49,217 nucleotides of DNA from Acidobacteriota bacterium (GTDB taxonomy: Bacteria; Actinomycetota; Acidimicrobiia; Acidimicrobiales; Ilumatobacteraceae): assembly GCA_018970175.1 (NCBI GenBank), contig JAGWWV010000013.1, positions 1 to 49,217 of the forward strand, read 5' to 3'. A model generated the notes under the pieces. It was not told where the DNA came from. It saw only the letters and a program-made list of their open reading frames with translations, and ran no database searches. Positions 9,274-17,247 of the stretch are shown piece after piece (position 1 is the first letter of the stretch; each line of letters starts with the position of its first letter). Both the position numbers and the translations under genes were made by a program.

Positions 9274-10171
9274 AAACGCCCCTCCTGCCGGGCCGTCGGC
9301 GAAACGTTGCGGTTGCAATGCGATCGCGACCGGCAAGGTCGGGGCGAATTTCGACGTTGTCGTATCCGAGCCGCGCCAACTCGCTCACCACCGCTGCACC
9401 CTGACGATGACCGATTTCGAGAACCACGCGACCATTGCCGACGAGCCAATCACGCGCCTGGTTCGCAATGGCAAAGATGTCGGCGAGACCGTCGTCCTTC
9501 GCAAACAAGGCGCCGTGGGGTTCGTTTGCAGAAACGACGTCGTCGACTTCGGCGTCATTCAGCGCGATGTACGGCGGGTTTGCCACGATGACGTGGAACG
9601 TGCATCTGAGTTCTTCGGGAAGTGCGCCGCACCAGTCGCCGAAGGCCACTCGCACGTTTGCCGCGTTGCGACCGATTCCTGCGATGTTGGCACGCGCGAC
9701 GTCGAGAGCATCGTTCGACGCATCGGTGATCCACACCTCGACGCCGGTGATCGGCAGTTCGCTTGCCAACGAAAGCCCGATCGCCCCGCTTCCCGTACCG
9801 AGGTCGGCGACCCTCACCGTGGTATCACCGCGTGATGCGTGGAATTCACGGGCGAAGGCGAGGGCCGCTTCGGCAACAAGCTCGGTCTCGGGGCGCGGGA
9901 TCAACACGCGCCGGTCGACCAACAGATCGATGTGTCGGAACGACCAGTGACCGAGCACGTACTGAAGCGGCTCGCCCGCCAGTCGGCGCCCGACCATCGC
10001 CTGCAGGGCCAGGCCCATGCGTTGCGTTGCCGGCGCATCGAGCTCGGCCCGGAATTCGTCGCCGTACAAACCCGCTGCTTCCTCGCACAACCAGCGCGCC
10101 TCGGTGCGATCCCCGACCACCTGGGTGGTTTCGTCGAGCAGTTCGCGCCAGGTGGATGCGTCGTGGTTCAC
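9251..10171 (-). CDS. prmC: Peptide chain release factor N5-glutamine methyltransferase
   Basis: 306 aa. PrmC/HemK methylates the Gln of the GGQ motif of release factors using AdoMet. It shows the N-terminal helical domain with PLQYVLGHWSF (68-78), RVLIPRPETE (88-97), the AdoMet-binding VADLGTGSGAIGLSLA (121-136) and the NPPY catalytic motif (198-201). The start overlaps the stop of prfA by 4 bp, so the enzyme is translated with its substrate. The YwlC/Sua5 gene often found next in actinobacteria is missing; the next features downstream are on the other strand. The 3' end overlaps the S9 peptidase gene. Confidence 0.96.
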   Translation of the reverse strand: MNHDASTWRELLDETTQVVGDRTEARWLCEEAAGLYGDEFRAELDAPATQRMGLALQAMVGRRLAGEPLQYVLGHWSFRHIDLLVDRRVLIPRPETELVAEAALAFAREFHASRGDTTVRVADLGTGSGAIGLSLASELPITGVEVWITDASNDALDVARANIAGIGRNAANVRVAFGDWCGALPEELRCTFHVIVANPPYIALNDAEVDDVVSANEPHGALFAKDDGLADIFAIANQARDWLVGNGRVVLEIGHRQGAAVVSELARLGYDNVEIRPDLAGRDRIATATFRRRPGRRGVFSEVNGE

Positions 10172-11235
10172 TCTTCCCCGGCGGCGAGTTGGCGTGTGCG
10201 CTCGTCTTGGATGAGCGCTCCGGACACTTCGGCTAGATCACCTTTCAGAATGTCCTGAAGGCGGTAGAGCGTGAGACCGATGCGATGGTCGGTGACACGG
10301 TTTTCCTTGAAGTTGTAGGTGCGGATCTTCTCGCTTCGCCCACCACCGCCGACCTGTGCGCGACGTTGCGCGGAGGCCGCGGCCTCGTGTTCTTCCTGAC
10401 GCGCCTTCAGGATGCGCGCGCGCAGAACCTGCATGGCGCGGGCCCGGTTTTGCAGCTGGCTGCGTTCATCTTGCATCGCGACGACGATTCCGGTCGGCTT
10501 GTGCGTGATGCGCACGGCAGAGTCGGTGGTGTTGACGTGCTGTCCGCCCGCCCCCGACGAACGGTAGACGTCGATCTCGAGGTCCTTGTCGTCGATCTCG
10601 ACGTCGACTTCCTCGGCCTCGGGCATCACCGTGACCGTTGCCGACGAGGTGTGGATACGACCCTGGCTCTCGGTTACGGGGACACGTTGCACGCGGTGGG
10701 GGCCACCTTCGAACTTGAGGTGACTCCACGCCGAGTCTCCCGACAACATGAGTGTGACCTGGTTGATTCCACCGAGAGGTGACTCGTCGAGTGACATCAC
10801 CTCGCACTTCCATCCCATGTTCGTCGCGTAGGCGCGGTACATCTCCATCAAGTCACCCGCGAAGAGGTTGGCCTCTTCGCCGCCCTCGGCGCCGCGGATT
10901 TCCATGATGACGGCCTTGCCGTCGTTGGGGTCACGCGGCAGGAGCAACAACTTCAGTTGCGCATCGAGTGAATCGAGTTCGGCTTCCGCACTGGCGATTT
11001 CCTCGCGGAGCAGTTCTTTTTCCTCACCCGTCGCCACGTCCAACAGTTCGCGGGCGGCATCGGCGTTGCCGCGGGTGGCCTTGATGGTGCGTATGCATTC
11101 GACGATCGGGGTCATCGCTTTGTACCGGCGCGTCGCCTCGCGCAACTTGGCCTGGTCGCCGAGAACCGCGGGGTCACCGAGGCTGGCTTCGAGATCGTCG
11201 AAGTCGCGTTCGATGCTCTCGAGGCGGTCCATCAT
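10168..11235 (-). CDS. prfA: Peptide chain release factor 1
   Basis: 355 aa, normal for RF1. RF1 recognises UAA and UAG and triggers peptide release. The stop-codon recognition motif reads PVT (186-188, in RVQRVPVTESQGRIHTS), which is RF1 rather than RF2 (SPF). The catalytic GGQ is at 230-232 (SSGAGGQHVNTTDSAV). The N-terminal coiled-coil domain is Glu/Ala rich. prmC overlaps its stop by 4 bp. The start chosen is the first of two adjacent Met codons; no strong Shine-Dalgarno is visible. Confidence 0.97.
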   Translation of the reverse strand: MMDRLESIERDFDDLEASLGDPAVLGDQAKLREATRRYKAMTPIVECIRTIKATRGNADAARELLDVATGEEKELLREEIASAEAELDSLDAQLKLLLLPRDPNDGKAVIMEIRGAEGGEEANLFAGDLMEMYRAYATNMGWKCEVMSLDESPLGGINQVTLMLSGDSAWSHLKFEGGPHRVQRVPVTESQGRIHTSSATVTVMPEAEEVDVEIDDKDLEIDVYRSSGAGGQHVNTTDSAVRITHKPTGIVVAMQDERSQLQNRARAMQVLRARILKARQEEHEAAASAQRRAQVGGGGRSEKIRTYNFKENRVTDHRIGLTLYRLQDILKGDLAEVSGALIQDERTRQLAAGEE

Positions 11236-11275
11236 GATGATGCAGGCTAACTGGACGGCGCTGTCGGGGGTCGCG

Positions 11276-12283
11276 TCAGGCGAAGTCGAGCTCGACGAAC
11301 CTTGCGGCCGATCGTGCGAGTTCGAGCGCCCGGCGATTCGTCGGCGTGATGTGCGACGTGGGGAGAGCGATCAAGAGTTCCGATCGTGTCGCATGGATTT
11401 CGTCGACACGGGCTCGCGCGTCGAGCGCGAAGGGCACCACATCAGGATCGGCACCCGAGGTGACCACGACGACCACATCGTGGCCCCGTGCGTCGGCACC
11501 GCGCGCGACGCACGGCACGGTGTCGAGCACGTTCGCCCGTGGTACGGGCGGATCGCTCGGTTCGAGCCGCGTTGCGCCGACCAAACCGGGATTGTCGAGC
11601 AACGTTGCACGCAACATTCGCTCGGGCGCGATGCGGTTGAACGGATGCGGACCCGCCCCCGGACGACGATGCAGCTTCACGTTCTCGACGACGTCGGCGA
11701 GTGCTTCGACTGTCGGTCGGTTGCCGTGCAGCATCGCAAATGCTTCCCTGTCGTGGGCACCCATACCGACTTCGAGACGCGGTTCGCCCGTCACCTGGTC
11801 ATCGACTGCGCGACAGACTTCGAGTCCCATCACTTCGCCCCGGACGATGCCGTGCTCGATCACAGGTGTCGCACCACCCTGCACGATGAGCTCGATGAAC
11901 GCGCGGTGTTCCGGCGACGGCGACGGCGCCTCGACGAACGGCTCTGCGACGGCCGGGATGAGCGTGCGTCCGTCGACGTGCCACACCGAGATCGGATGTT
12001 CGAAGTATTCCGCCTGGCGGGCAATCGTCCCGGTGCCGCTCTCCGCGAGCACATTCAGATGTCCGGCGTTTTCCTTCAGCGCCCACAACAGTGCGGGACC
12101 AAGACCTCGACCGACCTGGTCTTCGACGAGGAGCCAACACGCGGCATCTTCGCGAACCGCCGCACCACGTGCGAACACGGCAGGAACGATGCCGTTGTCG
12201 GATGTCCGACCGAGATGATCGCGCACGAGGGCGCGGAGTTTCAGCGAGAGAAGTTGACTCTTGCGCGTGTCGTTCGTCGACAC
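11276..12283 (-). CDS. Unknown protein between rpmE and prfA
   Basis: 335 aa, GTG start 15 bp after rpmE. I do not recognise a characterised family. The N-terminal part (AACWLLVEDQVGRGLGPALLWALKE, shortened: VEDQVGRGLGPALLWAL) resembles no catalytic motif I can name. There are many His and Asp residues (EYFEHPISVWHVDGR, PSPSPEHRAFIELIV) and repeated acidic hydrophobic stretches, but no signal peptide or membrane segment. Its place inside a translation/termination gene cluster, same strand and tight spacing, means it is almost certainly expressed with rpmE and prfA. The Glu/His pattern and mixed alpha/beta look suggest a soluble enzyme or binding protein, but no function can be given. Confidence 0.75.
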   Translation of the reverse strand: MSTNDTRKSQLLSLKLRALVRDHLGRTSDNGIVPAVFARGAAVREDAACWLLVEDQVGRGLGPALLWALKENAGHLNVLAESGTGTIARQAEYFEHPISVWHVDGRTLIPAVAEPFVEAPSPSPEHRAFIELIVQGGATPVIEHGIVRGEVMGLEVCRAVDDQVTGEPRLEVGMGAHDREAFAMLHGNRPTVEALADVVENVKLHRRPGAGPHPFNRIAPERMLRATLLDNPGLVGATRLEPSDPPVPRANVLDTVPCVARGADARGHDVVVVVTSGADPDVVPFALDARARVDEIHATRSELLIALPTSHITPTNRRALELARSAARFVELDFA

Positions 12284-12298
12284 GACTGGACCGAGTGG

Positions 12299-12514
12299 CT
12301 ACTTCTTGGTCTTGCGCGATCCGTAGCGCTTGTTGAAGCGCTCGACGCGACCACCGGTGTCGACAAGCTTCTGCTTGCCGGTGAAGTACGGGTGGCACTC
12401 ATTGCAGAGTTCGAGAGAGAGATCGCCACCCTTGGTGCTGCGCGTGGTGAAGGTGTTGCCGCACGAACACTTGACGTTGGTCTCGGTGTAGCTGGGGTGG
12501 ATCTCGGTCTTCAT
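12299..12514 (-). CDS. rpmE: 50S ribosomal protein L31, zinc-binding form
   Basis: 71 aa. MKTEIHPSY and [14 protein letters not shown]...[14 protein letters not shown] are L31 hallmarks. The Cys residues in CSCG and CNEC form the zinc site of the C+ type, distinct from the zinc-free paralogue. A lysine/arginine-rich tail ([10 protein letters not shown]) contacts rRNA. The gene lies between rho and the unknown gene on the same strand. A perfect hairpin and a T6 run precede it. The only plausible ribosome-binding site is AGGA inside the small palindrome CCTATAGG. Confidence 0.97.
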   Translation of the reverse strand: MKTEIHPSYTETNVKCSCGNTFTTRSTKGGDLSLELCNECHPYFTGKQKLVDTGGRVERFNKRYGSRKTKK

Positions 12515-12535
12515 GGAAAAAATCCTATAGGTCGG

Positions 12536-12554
12536 CCCGTGGGAAACCCACGGG
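12536..12554 (-). other. Perfect stem-loop between rho and rpmE
   Basis: CCCGTGGG and CCCACGGG pair perfectly over 8 bp around a three-base loop, starting only 5 bases after the rho stop codon. On the minus strand it is followed by CCGACCTATAGGA and then six T directly before the rpmE start. It could be an attenuator-like terminator, a processing or mRNA-stability element, or a leader structure for L31 control. The T run is 13 nt away from the stem, so a classic intrinsic terminator is not a clean fit. Confidence 0.55.
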
Positions 12555-12559
12555 AGGGG

Positions 12560-14263
12560 TCACATCGAGGGCTGCTTGGCGATTTCCGCGAGGAATTCGT
12601 CGTTGTTGCGGAAGGACTTCAGGCGGTCGATCAGCAATTCGAGTCCGGGACCGGCGTTGCCGTCGGCAGCAAGACCCGACAGCACCCGACGCAGCTTCCA
12701 CACCAGTTGCAGCTGCTTGCGGTCGAACAGCAGTTCCTCGTGGCGGGTGCTCGACGCATCGACGTCGATGGCCGGGTAAATGCGGCGCTCGGCGAGCTTG
12801 CGGTCGAGGCGCAGTTCCATGTTGCCCGTTCCCTTGAACTCCTCGAAGATTGCGTCGTCCATGCGGCTGTTCGTCTCGACGAGGCAGGTTGCGAGGATCG
12901 TCAGGCTTCCGCCTTCTTCGACGTTGCGCGCCGCGCCGAAGAACTTCTTCGGCGGGTACAACGCACCGGCGTCGATACCACCCGACATGATGCGGCCGGT
13001 TGCCGGCGCGGCAAGGTTGTACGCACGCGACAAGCGGGTGATGCCGTCGAGAACCACCACGACGTCACGGCCGGCTTCGACCATACGCTTCGCCTTTTCG
13101 ATCGCCATTTCGGCGACGATCGTGTGCTCTTCCGACGGACGGTCGAAGGTCGACGAGATGACCTCGCCGCGGACCGTGCGCTTCATATCGGTGACTTCCT
13201 CGGGACGTTCGTCGATGAGAAGAACGATGAGGTCGACCTCGGGGTTGTTCTTTTCGATCGACGTGACGATCGTCTTCATGATCGTGGTCTTGCCGGCCTT
13301 CGGCGGCGACACGATGAGGCCGCGCTGGCCCTTTCCGATCGGCGAGATGAGATCGATGATGCGCGACGTCATGTTGGCGGGATCCTGCGGGTCTTCGAGG
13401 CGCAACTTCTCGTCGGGGAAGAGTGGGGTCAGGTCTTCGAAACGCGGACGGCCCTTCACCGACTCGGCAGGCTTGCCGTTGATCGAGTGGATCTCGAGCA
13501 GCGCCGGGTTCTTCTCGCCGCGTCCCGCGGGGCGCGCCATGCCGGTGACGTGGTCGCCCTTGCGCAACCCGAACTGGCGCGTCTGCTTGACCGAGATGTA
13601 GGCGTCGTCGCGATGCGGCAGGTAACCGCGCACGCGCAGGAAGCCGTAACCCTCGTCGCGCAGGTCGAGGTAGCCGTTCACCGCAACGGGTTCGGTGCTG
13701 ATGGGCTCGCCGTCGACGGGAGCGTCGACTTCGTAGCGATCGTCGCCCTGCGGGGCCATGTCGTCGCGGCGTCCCTTGTTGCGACGACGGCGACGACGGT
13801 TGCGTCCGCCTGCGTCTCCGTCGAAGTCGCGGCGTTGCTGGCCGTCACGCTGCTGGAAGTCGCGGCGCTGTCCGTCGTTGTTGCGCGGGCCGCGATCATT
13901 GCGCTGTCCGTCGTTGTTGCGTGGTCCGCGGTCATTGCGCTGGCCTCCACCCGAGGGTGCCGACTCGTCGAGCGTGCCCTCGTGCTCGGCAAGTTCGATT
14001 TCCCACTCGGCAAGCGGTTCACCGTCGGGGCCGAGGACGACCCGTGGCTCGGCCTTCACGGGCTTCTCGGCGGCGACGGAAGCGGCGCGCGGGGCGGGCT
14101 TCGACACCGGTTCGGGGGTCGAGGTCTGTTCGAGAATCTTGTCGATCAACTCGGCCTTCTTCGCCCGTGACACCGACTTCACGCCGAGTGCCTGGGCGAT
14201 TGCCATCAGTTGCTCGCGGTCCTTGCCCTCGAGTACCGACTTCTCTAATGCTTCTGCAGCCAC
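12560..14263 (-). CDS. rho: Transcription termination factor Rho
   Basis: 567 aa, GTG start preceded by AAAGGTAGG. Residues 1-50 form the Rho N-terminal helical domain ([22 protein letters not shown]). Residues 50-175 are an actinobacterial-type low-complexity insertion rich in Arg, Asn, Asp and Gln, with two identical 12-residue units ([12 protein letters not shown], 109-120 and 121-132) and an [13 protein letters not shown] patch. The RNA-binding cold-shock-like domain follows ([20 protein letters not shown]). The ATPase domain has Walker A PPKAGKTT (320-327) and Walker [11 protein letters not shown]. The hexameric helicase ends RNA synthesis at Rho-dependent sites. A likely promoter lies 125-155 bp upstream. 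Confidence 0.97.
   Translation of the reverse strand: MAAEALEKSVLEGKDREQLMAIAQALGVKSVSRAKKAELIDKILEQTSTPEPVSKPAPRAASVAAEKPVKAEPRVVLGPDGEPLAEWEIELAEHEGTLDESAPSGGGQRNDRGPRNNDGQRNDRGPRNNDGQRRDFQQRDGQQRRDFDGDAGGRNRRRRRRNKGRRDDMAPQGDDRYEVDAPVDGEPISTEPVAVNGYLDLRDEGYGFLRVRGYLPHRDDAYISVKQTRQFGLRKGDHVTGMARPAGRGEKNPALLEIHSINGKPAESVKGRPRFEDLTPLFPDEKLRLEDPQDPANMTSRIIDLISPIGKGQRGLIVSPPKAGKTTIMKTIVTSIEKNNPEVDLIVLLIDERPEEVTDMKRTVRGEVISSTFDRPSEEHTIVAEMAIEKAKRMVEAGRDVVVVLDGITRLSRAYNLAAPATGRIMSGGIDAGALYPPKKFFGAARNVEEGGSLTILATCLVETNSRMDDAIFEEFKGTGNMELRLDRKLAERRIYPAIDVDASSTRHEELLFDRKQLQLVWKLRRVLSGLAADGNAGPGLELLIDRLKSFRNNDEFLAEIAKQPSM
13868..13939 (-). repeat. Two tandem 36-bp coding repeats in the Rho insertion
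   Basis: Two in-frame 36-bp units encode [12 protein letters not shown] twice in a row. The nucleotide copies differ at a few silent positions (GCGCGGGCCGCGATC against GCGTGGTCCGCGGTC), so the duplication is not brand new and the amino-acid sequence has been kept. A third, degenerate unit follows ([14 protein letters not shown]). Confidence 0.8.
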
Positions 14264-14387
14264 CGCTGCCTACCTTTCATCCCCGCATGCACGCGTGAGG
14301 CGGGCGGGATTCAATGGGGTTCGCGATCGCGGGAAGAAATCTCCGCTGCGAACAACTCTGCGAGGAAATCGCCGAGTCGGTGACTTC

Positions 14388-14417
14388 ACCATAACTTTCA
14401 GGCGACGTGAATTGCAA
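14388..14417 (-). promoter_or_regulatory. Putative promoter of rho
   Basis: Read on the minus strand, TTGCAA (14417-14412) and TATGGT (14393-14388) are separated by 18 bp, a fair match to sigma-70 type -35 and -10 boxes. It leaves a leader of roughly 120 nt before the rho GTG, compatible with the long leaders through which rho genes are autoregulated. The gap 14264-14468 also holds the 12-bp palindrome TTTCGGCCGAAA (14421-14432) and the stem CCGAAAC/GTTTCGG (14427-14446) near the thrC stop. Sequence match only. Confidence 0.4.
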
Positions 14418-14468
14418 CGCTTTCGGCCGAAACCGCGCCGTTTCGGGGAAAGGCCTGCGTTTCGGTGC

Positions 14469-15860
14469 CTAGAGACCCGAGACGGAGGCGACTTCGGCCT
14501 CGACTTTGGCCAGGTCGTTTGCCACCTGCGTCACCCGCTCCGGCCGGTCAAACAGGTCGGCCATGTGGGGCGGCAGCTCGGGACGCTTGCCCGTCGCACG
14601 TTCGACCGCGTCGGGAAACTTCGCTGCGTGGGCAGTTGCCAGGGTGACCATCGGTATGCCGTCCTCCTGGAAGCTGCGGCCACCCAACACTCCCACCGCG
14701 GTGTGCGGGTCGATCAACTGGCCGGTCGATTCAAAGACGTCCTTGATCATGGCGGTGGTTTGCGAATCGTCGCATCGCGCCGCACGGAAGACCGGTGCGA
14801 GCCACTTTGCATACTGATCGGGCTCGACGGCGAATGCGCCGGCCGTGCGGAACCGCTGTAGCTGTTCCGTCGTCAGTCCCCCGTCGCGTCCGTTCATTTC
14901 GAAGAGCAGCCGTTCGAAGTTCGACGACACCTGGATGTCCATGCTGGGACTGAGTGTCGGTACGACGGCGCGTGCCCTCATCTCCTGGGTTTCGAAAAAT
15001 CGCGTGAGAATGTCGTTGGCGTTCGAACCAACGACGAGGTGACGAATCGGTGCGCCCATTTGCCGCGCGATCCAGCCCGACAACACGTTGCCGAAGTTGC
15101 CTGTCGGCACGCTGAACGACACGCCTTGGTTGATCGACTCACCATTGGCCGCCACCTGCTGGATCGCCGAAAAGTAGTAGACGACCTGGGCCATGATGCG
15201 TGCCCAGTTGATGGAGTTCACCGCCGACAACCGGTGGCGGTCGCGGAACTCGGCGTGGTTGAACATCGCCTTCACGAGGTCTTGGCAGTCGTCGAACGTT
15301 CCGTCGACGGCGAGGGTCTTCACGTTGGGCGAATTGACGGTGGTCATCTGTCGGCGCTGCACGTCGCTGACGCGGCCGTGCGGATACAGAATGACGATCT
15401 TGACGCGCGAACAATTCTTCACGCCGTCGATTGCGGCACTTCCGGTGTCACCACTGGTCGCACCAACGATGGTGATGCGTTCGTCGCGTTGTTCGAGCAG
15501 ATGGTCGAACAGTTTCCCGAGGAACTGAAGCGCCACGTCCTTGAACGCGAGCGTCGGGCCGTGGAACAGCTCGAGCATCCAGTGACCCTGTTCGAGGGGA
15601 ACGAGAGGCGTGACGCGCGGGTCGCGGAAGGTGGAATACGCCTGCGAGCACAGGCTGGCCAGGTCGGTGGCACTGATTTCGTCTTCGATGTACGGCGCCA
15701 TCACCTCTGCGGCGAGGGTCGGATAGTCGGGGTTGATGTGCTCGGGTGCCGCCGGCCAGGTTTCCGGAATGTACAGACCACCATCGGTGGCGAGACCCGC
15801 AAGAACCGTGTCGGCAAAACCGAGGACGGGCGCCGAGCCACGCGTCGAGACATAGCGCAT
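14469..15860 (-). CDS. thrC: Threonine synthase
   Basis: 463 aa, the long form resembling the E. coli/yeast enzyme (N-terminal MRYVSTRG, TDGGLYIPE). It converts O-phosphohomoserine to threonine with PLP. The PLP lysine is in FHGPTLAFKDVALQFLG (Lys107). ATSGDTGSAAIDG is the phosphate-binding loop, and SVPTGNFGNVLSG another conserved loop. It starts 9 bp after hom, so the two share a transcript. Many actinobacteria have the short ThrC plus thrB here; this window has the long type and no homoserine kinase gene. Confidence 0.96.
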   Translation of the reverse strand: MRYVSTRGSAPVLGFADTVLAGLATDGGLYIPETWPAAPEHINPDYPTLAAEVMAPYIEDEISATDLASLCSQAYSTFRDPRVTPLVPLEQGHWMLELFHGPTLAFKDVALQFLGKLFDHLLEQRDERITIVGATSGDTGSAAIDGVKNCSRVKIVILYPHGRVSDVQRRQMTTVNSPNVKTLAVDGTFDDCQDLVKAMFNHAEFRDRHRLSAVNSINWARIMAQVVYYFSAIQQVAANGESINQGVSFSVPTGNFGNVLSGWIARQMGAPIRHLVVGSNANDILTRFFETQEMRARAVVPTLSPSMDIQVSSNFERLLFEMNGRDGGLTTEQLQRFRTAGAFAVEPDQYAKWLAPVFRAARCDDSQTTAMIKDVFESTGQLIDPHTAVGVLGGRSFQEDGIPMVTLATAHAAKFPDAVERATGKRPELPPHMADLFDRPERVTQVANDLAKVEAEVASVSGL

Positions 15861-15869
15861 TGCGACGAC

Positions 15870-17156
15870 CTATCGTCCAACGACGCGGATGAAGCCGTCG
15901 GCGTTCTTCACGACACCGAGCCCGGCGAAGTCTGCGAGACACTGATGCACCGAAGCTTCGCGCGCGGAGTGCGTGATGAACACCAGGCGCGCATTTTCAC
16001 CGATTCCCACCTGTTCGGCTGCGCGGATGCTGACCCCGTGCGTGGCAAAAACACCGGTGATCGCATGCAAGACACCGGGCTGGTCGACCACTTCGAGCGA
16101 CAACAGGTACTCGCTCGTGGTGTCGTCGATGGGCGTGAAGGTCGGCCGGACGAAGGTACCCAGTGTCGCGTGCGTTCCCTTCTTCAGGTTGATGGCGGCA
16201 TCGATGACGTCGCCCAGGACCGCGCTGGCCGTGGGATCGCCGCCCGCACCGCGGCCGTAGAACATGAGTGAACCGACGGCGGCGCCTTCGACGAAGACGG
16301 CGTTGTAGGCCTCGCGCACACTGGCAAGTGGGTGCGTGACCGGAACCATTGCGGGGTGCACGCGCACCGACAGTTGCTTCGAGCCGTTCGTACGTTCCGC
16401 AATCGCAAGCAGCTTGATCACGTAGCCGAGTCGGCGCGCAACTGCGATGTCGGCGGCGGTGACCGTGGTGATGCCCTCGCGGTGCACGTCGGACGCGCGA
16501 ACGTCGGTGGCGAACGCGATGCTGGCGATGATCGCGCACTTCGACGCGGCGTCGTATGCCTCGACGTCGGCGGTCGGGTCGGCTTCGGCGAAACCGAGAT
16601 GCTGTGCCTCACGCAGGACGTCGCCGTAGTCGGCGCCTTCCTCGGTCATCTTCGTGAGAATGAAGTTGGTGGTGCCGTTGACAATGCCCATCACACGGGC
16701 GATGGGTTCGCCGCGCAGGCTCTCGCGCAGTGGACGAATGAACGGAATGCCGCCCGCGACGGCCGCTTCGAACAAGAGGTCGACGCCCGTTGCATCGGCC
16801 ACGCCGAACATTTCGGCACCGGTCTCGGCGAGCAGGGCCTTGTTCGCGGTGACGACCGGCTTGCCCTTTCCGAGCGCCGCGGTGATCGCCTCGCGCGCAG
16901 GGCTGATGCCACCCATCACCTCGACGATGAGGTCGACGTTCGGGTCTTCGACGACGGCGTTCACATCGGTGACGACCACTCCGGCCGGCAGTCCCAGACC
17001 TCGGTCTGCCTTGGCGTCGCGAACCGCGATCTTCACGATCGACAGGTTGATCCCGGTGCGCTCGGCGATCGCGGTCGCGCGCTCGTTGACGAGCTTGACG
17101 AAGGCTGCACCGACGTTGCCGCACCCCAGTAGACCAATCCGAACGCTTTCACTCAC
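15870..17156 (-). CDS. hom: Homoserine dehydrogenase with ACT domain
   Basis: 428 aa, GTG start. GLLGCGNVGAAFV (8-20) is the NAD(P)-binding Rossmann loop. VNGTTNFILTKM and the substrate region AEADPTADVEAYDAASK are typical of homoserine dehydrogenase. The last 80 residues form an ACT domain (LLSLEVVDQPGVLHAITGVF), the usual site of threonine feedback inhibition in the long form. The enzyme reduces aspartate semialdehyde to homoserine, upstream of threonine and methionine. It heads the hom-thrC-rho-rpmE run. The 91-bp gap to the divergent DUF559 gene must hold its promoter; no confident boxes were found. Confidence 0.97.
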   Translation of the reverse strand: MSESVRIGLLGCGNVGAAFVKLVNERATAIAERTGINLSIVKIAVRDAKADRGLGLPAGVVVTDVNAVVEDPNVDLIVEVMGGISPAREAITAALGKGKPVVTANKALLAETGAEMFGVADATGVDLLFEAAVAGGIPFIRPLRESLRGEPIARVMGIVNGTTNFILTKMTEEGADYGDVLREAQHLGFAEADPTADVEAYDAASKCAIIASIAFATDVRASDVHREGITTVTAADIAVARRLGYVIKLLAIAERTNGSKQLSVRVHPAMVPVTHPLASVREAYNAVFVEGAAVGSLMFYGRGAGGDPTASAVLGDVIDAAINLKKGTHATLGTFVRPTFTPIDDTTSEYLLSLEVVDQPGVLHAITGVFATHGVSIRAAEQVGIGENARLVFITHSAREASVHQCLADFAGLGVVKNADGFIRVVGR

Positions 17157-17247
17157 CCCCCCAACGCTACAAGCGTTCTCGGTGTGTAATTACCCGCTTT
17201 TCGCTACACGGTGCACCGAAAAACGGTCGGTTCGCACACATCTAGGC

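Noticed and set aside
10868-14170. Open frame of 1100 codons on the plus strand opposite prfA, rpmE and rho
   Set aside because: It is antisense to well-identified genes, has no recognisable domain and has the Arg/His/Asp bias of high-GC shadow frames.
17157-17247. Promoters in the hom/DUF559 divergent gap, including the palindrome GGTGCACC at 17210-17217
   Set aside because: No convincing pair of boxes with proper spacing on either strand; the 8-bp palindrome alone is too weak.
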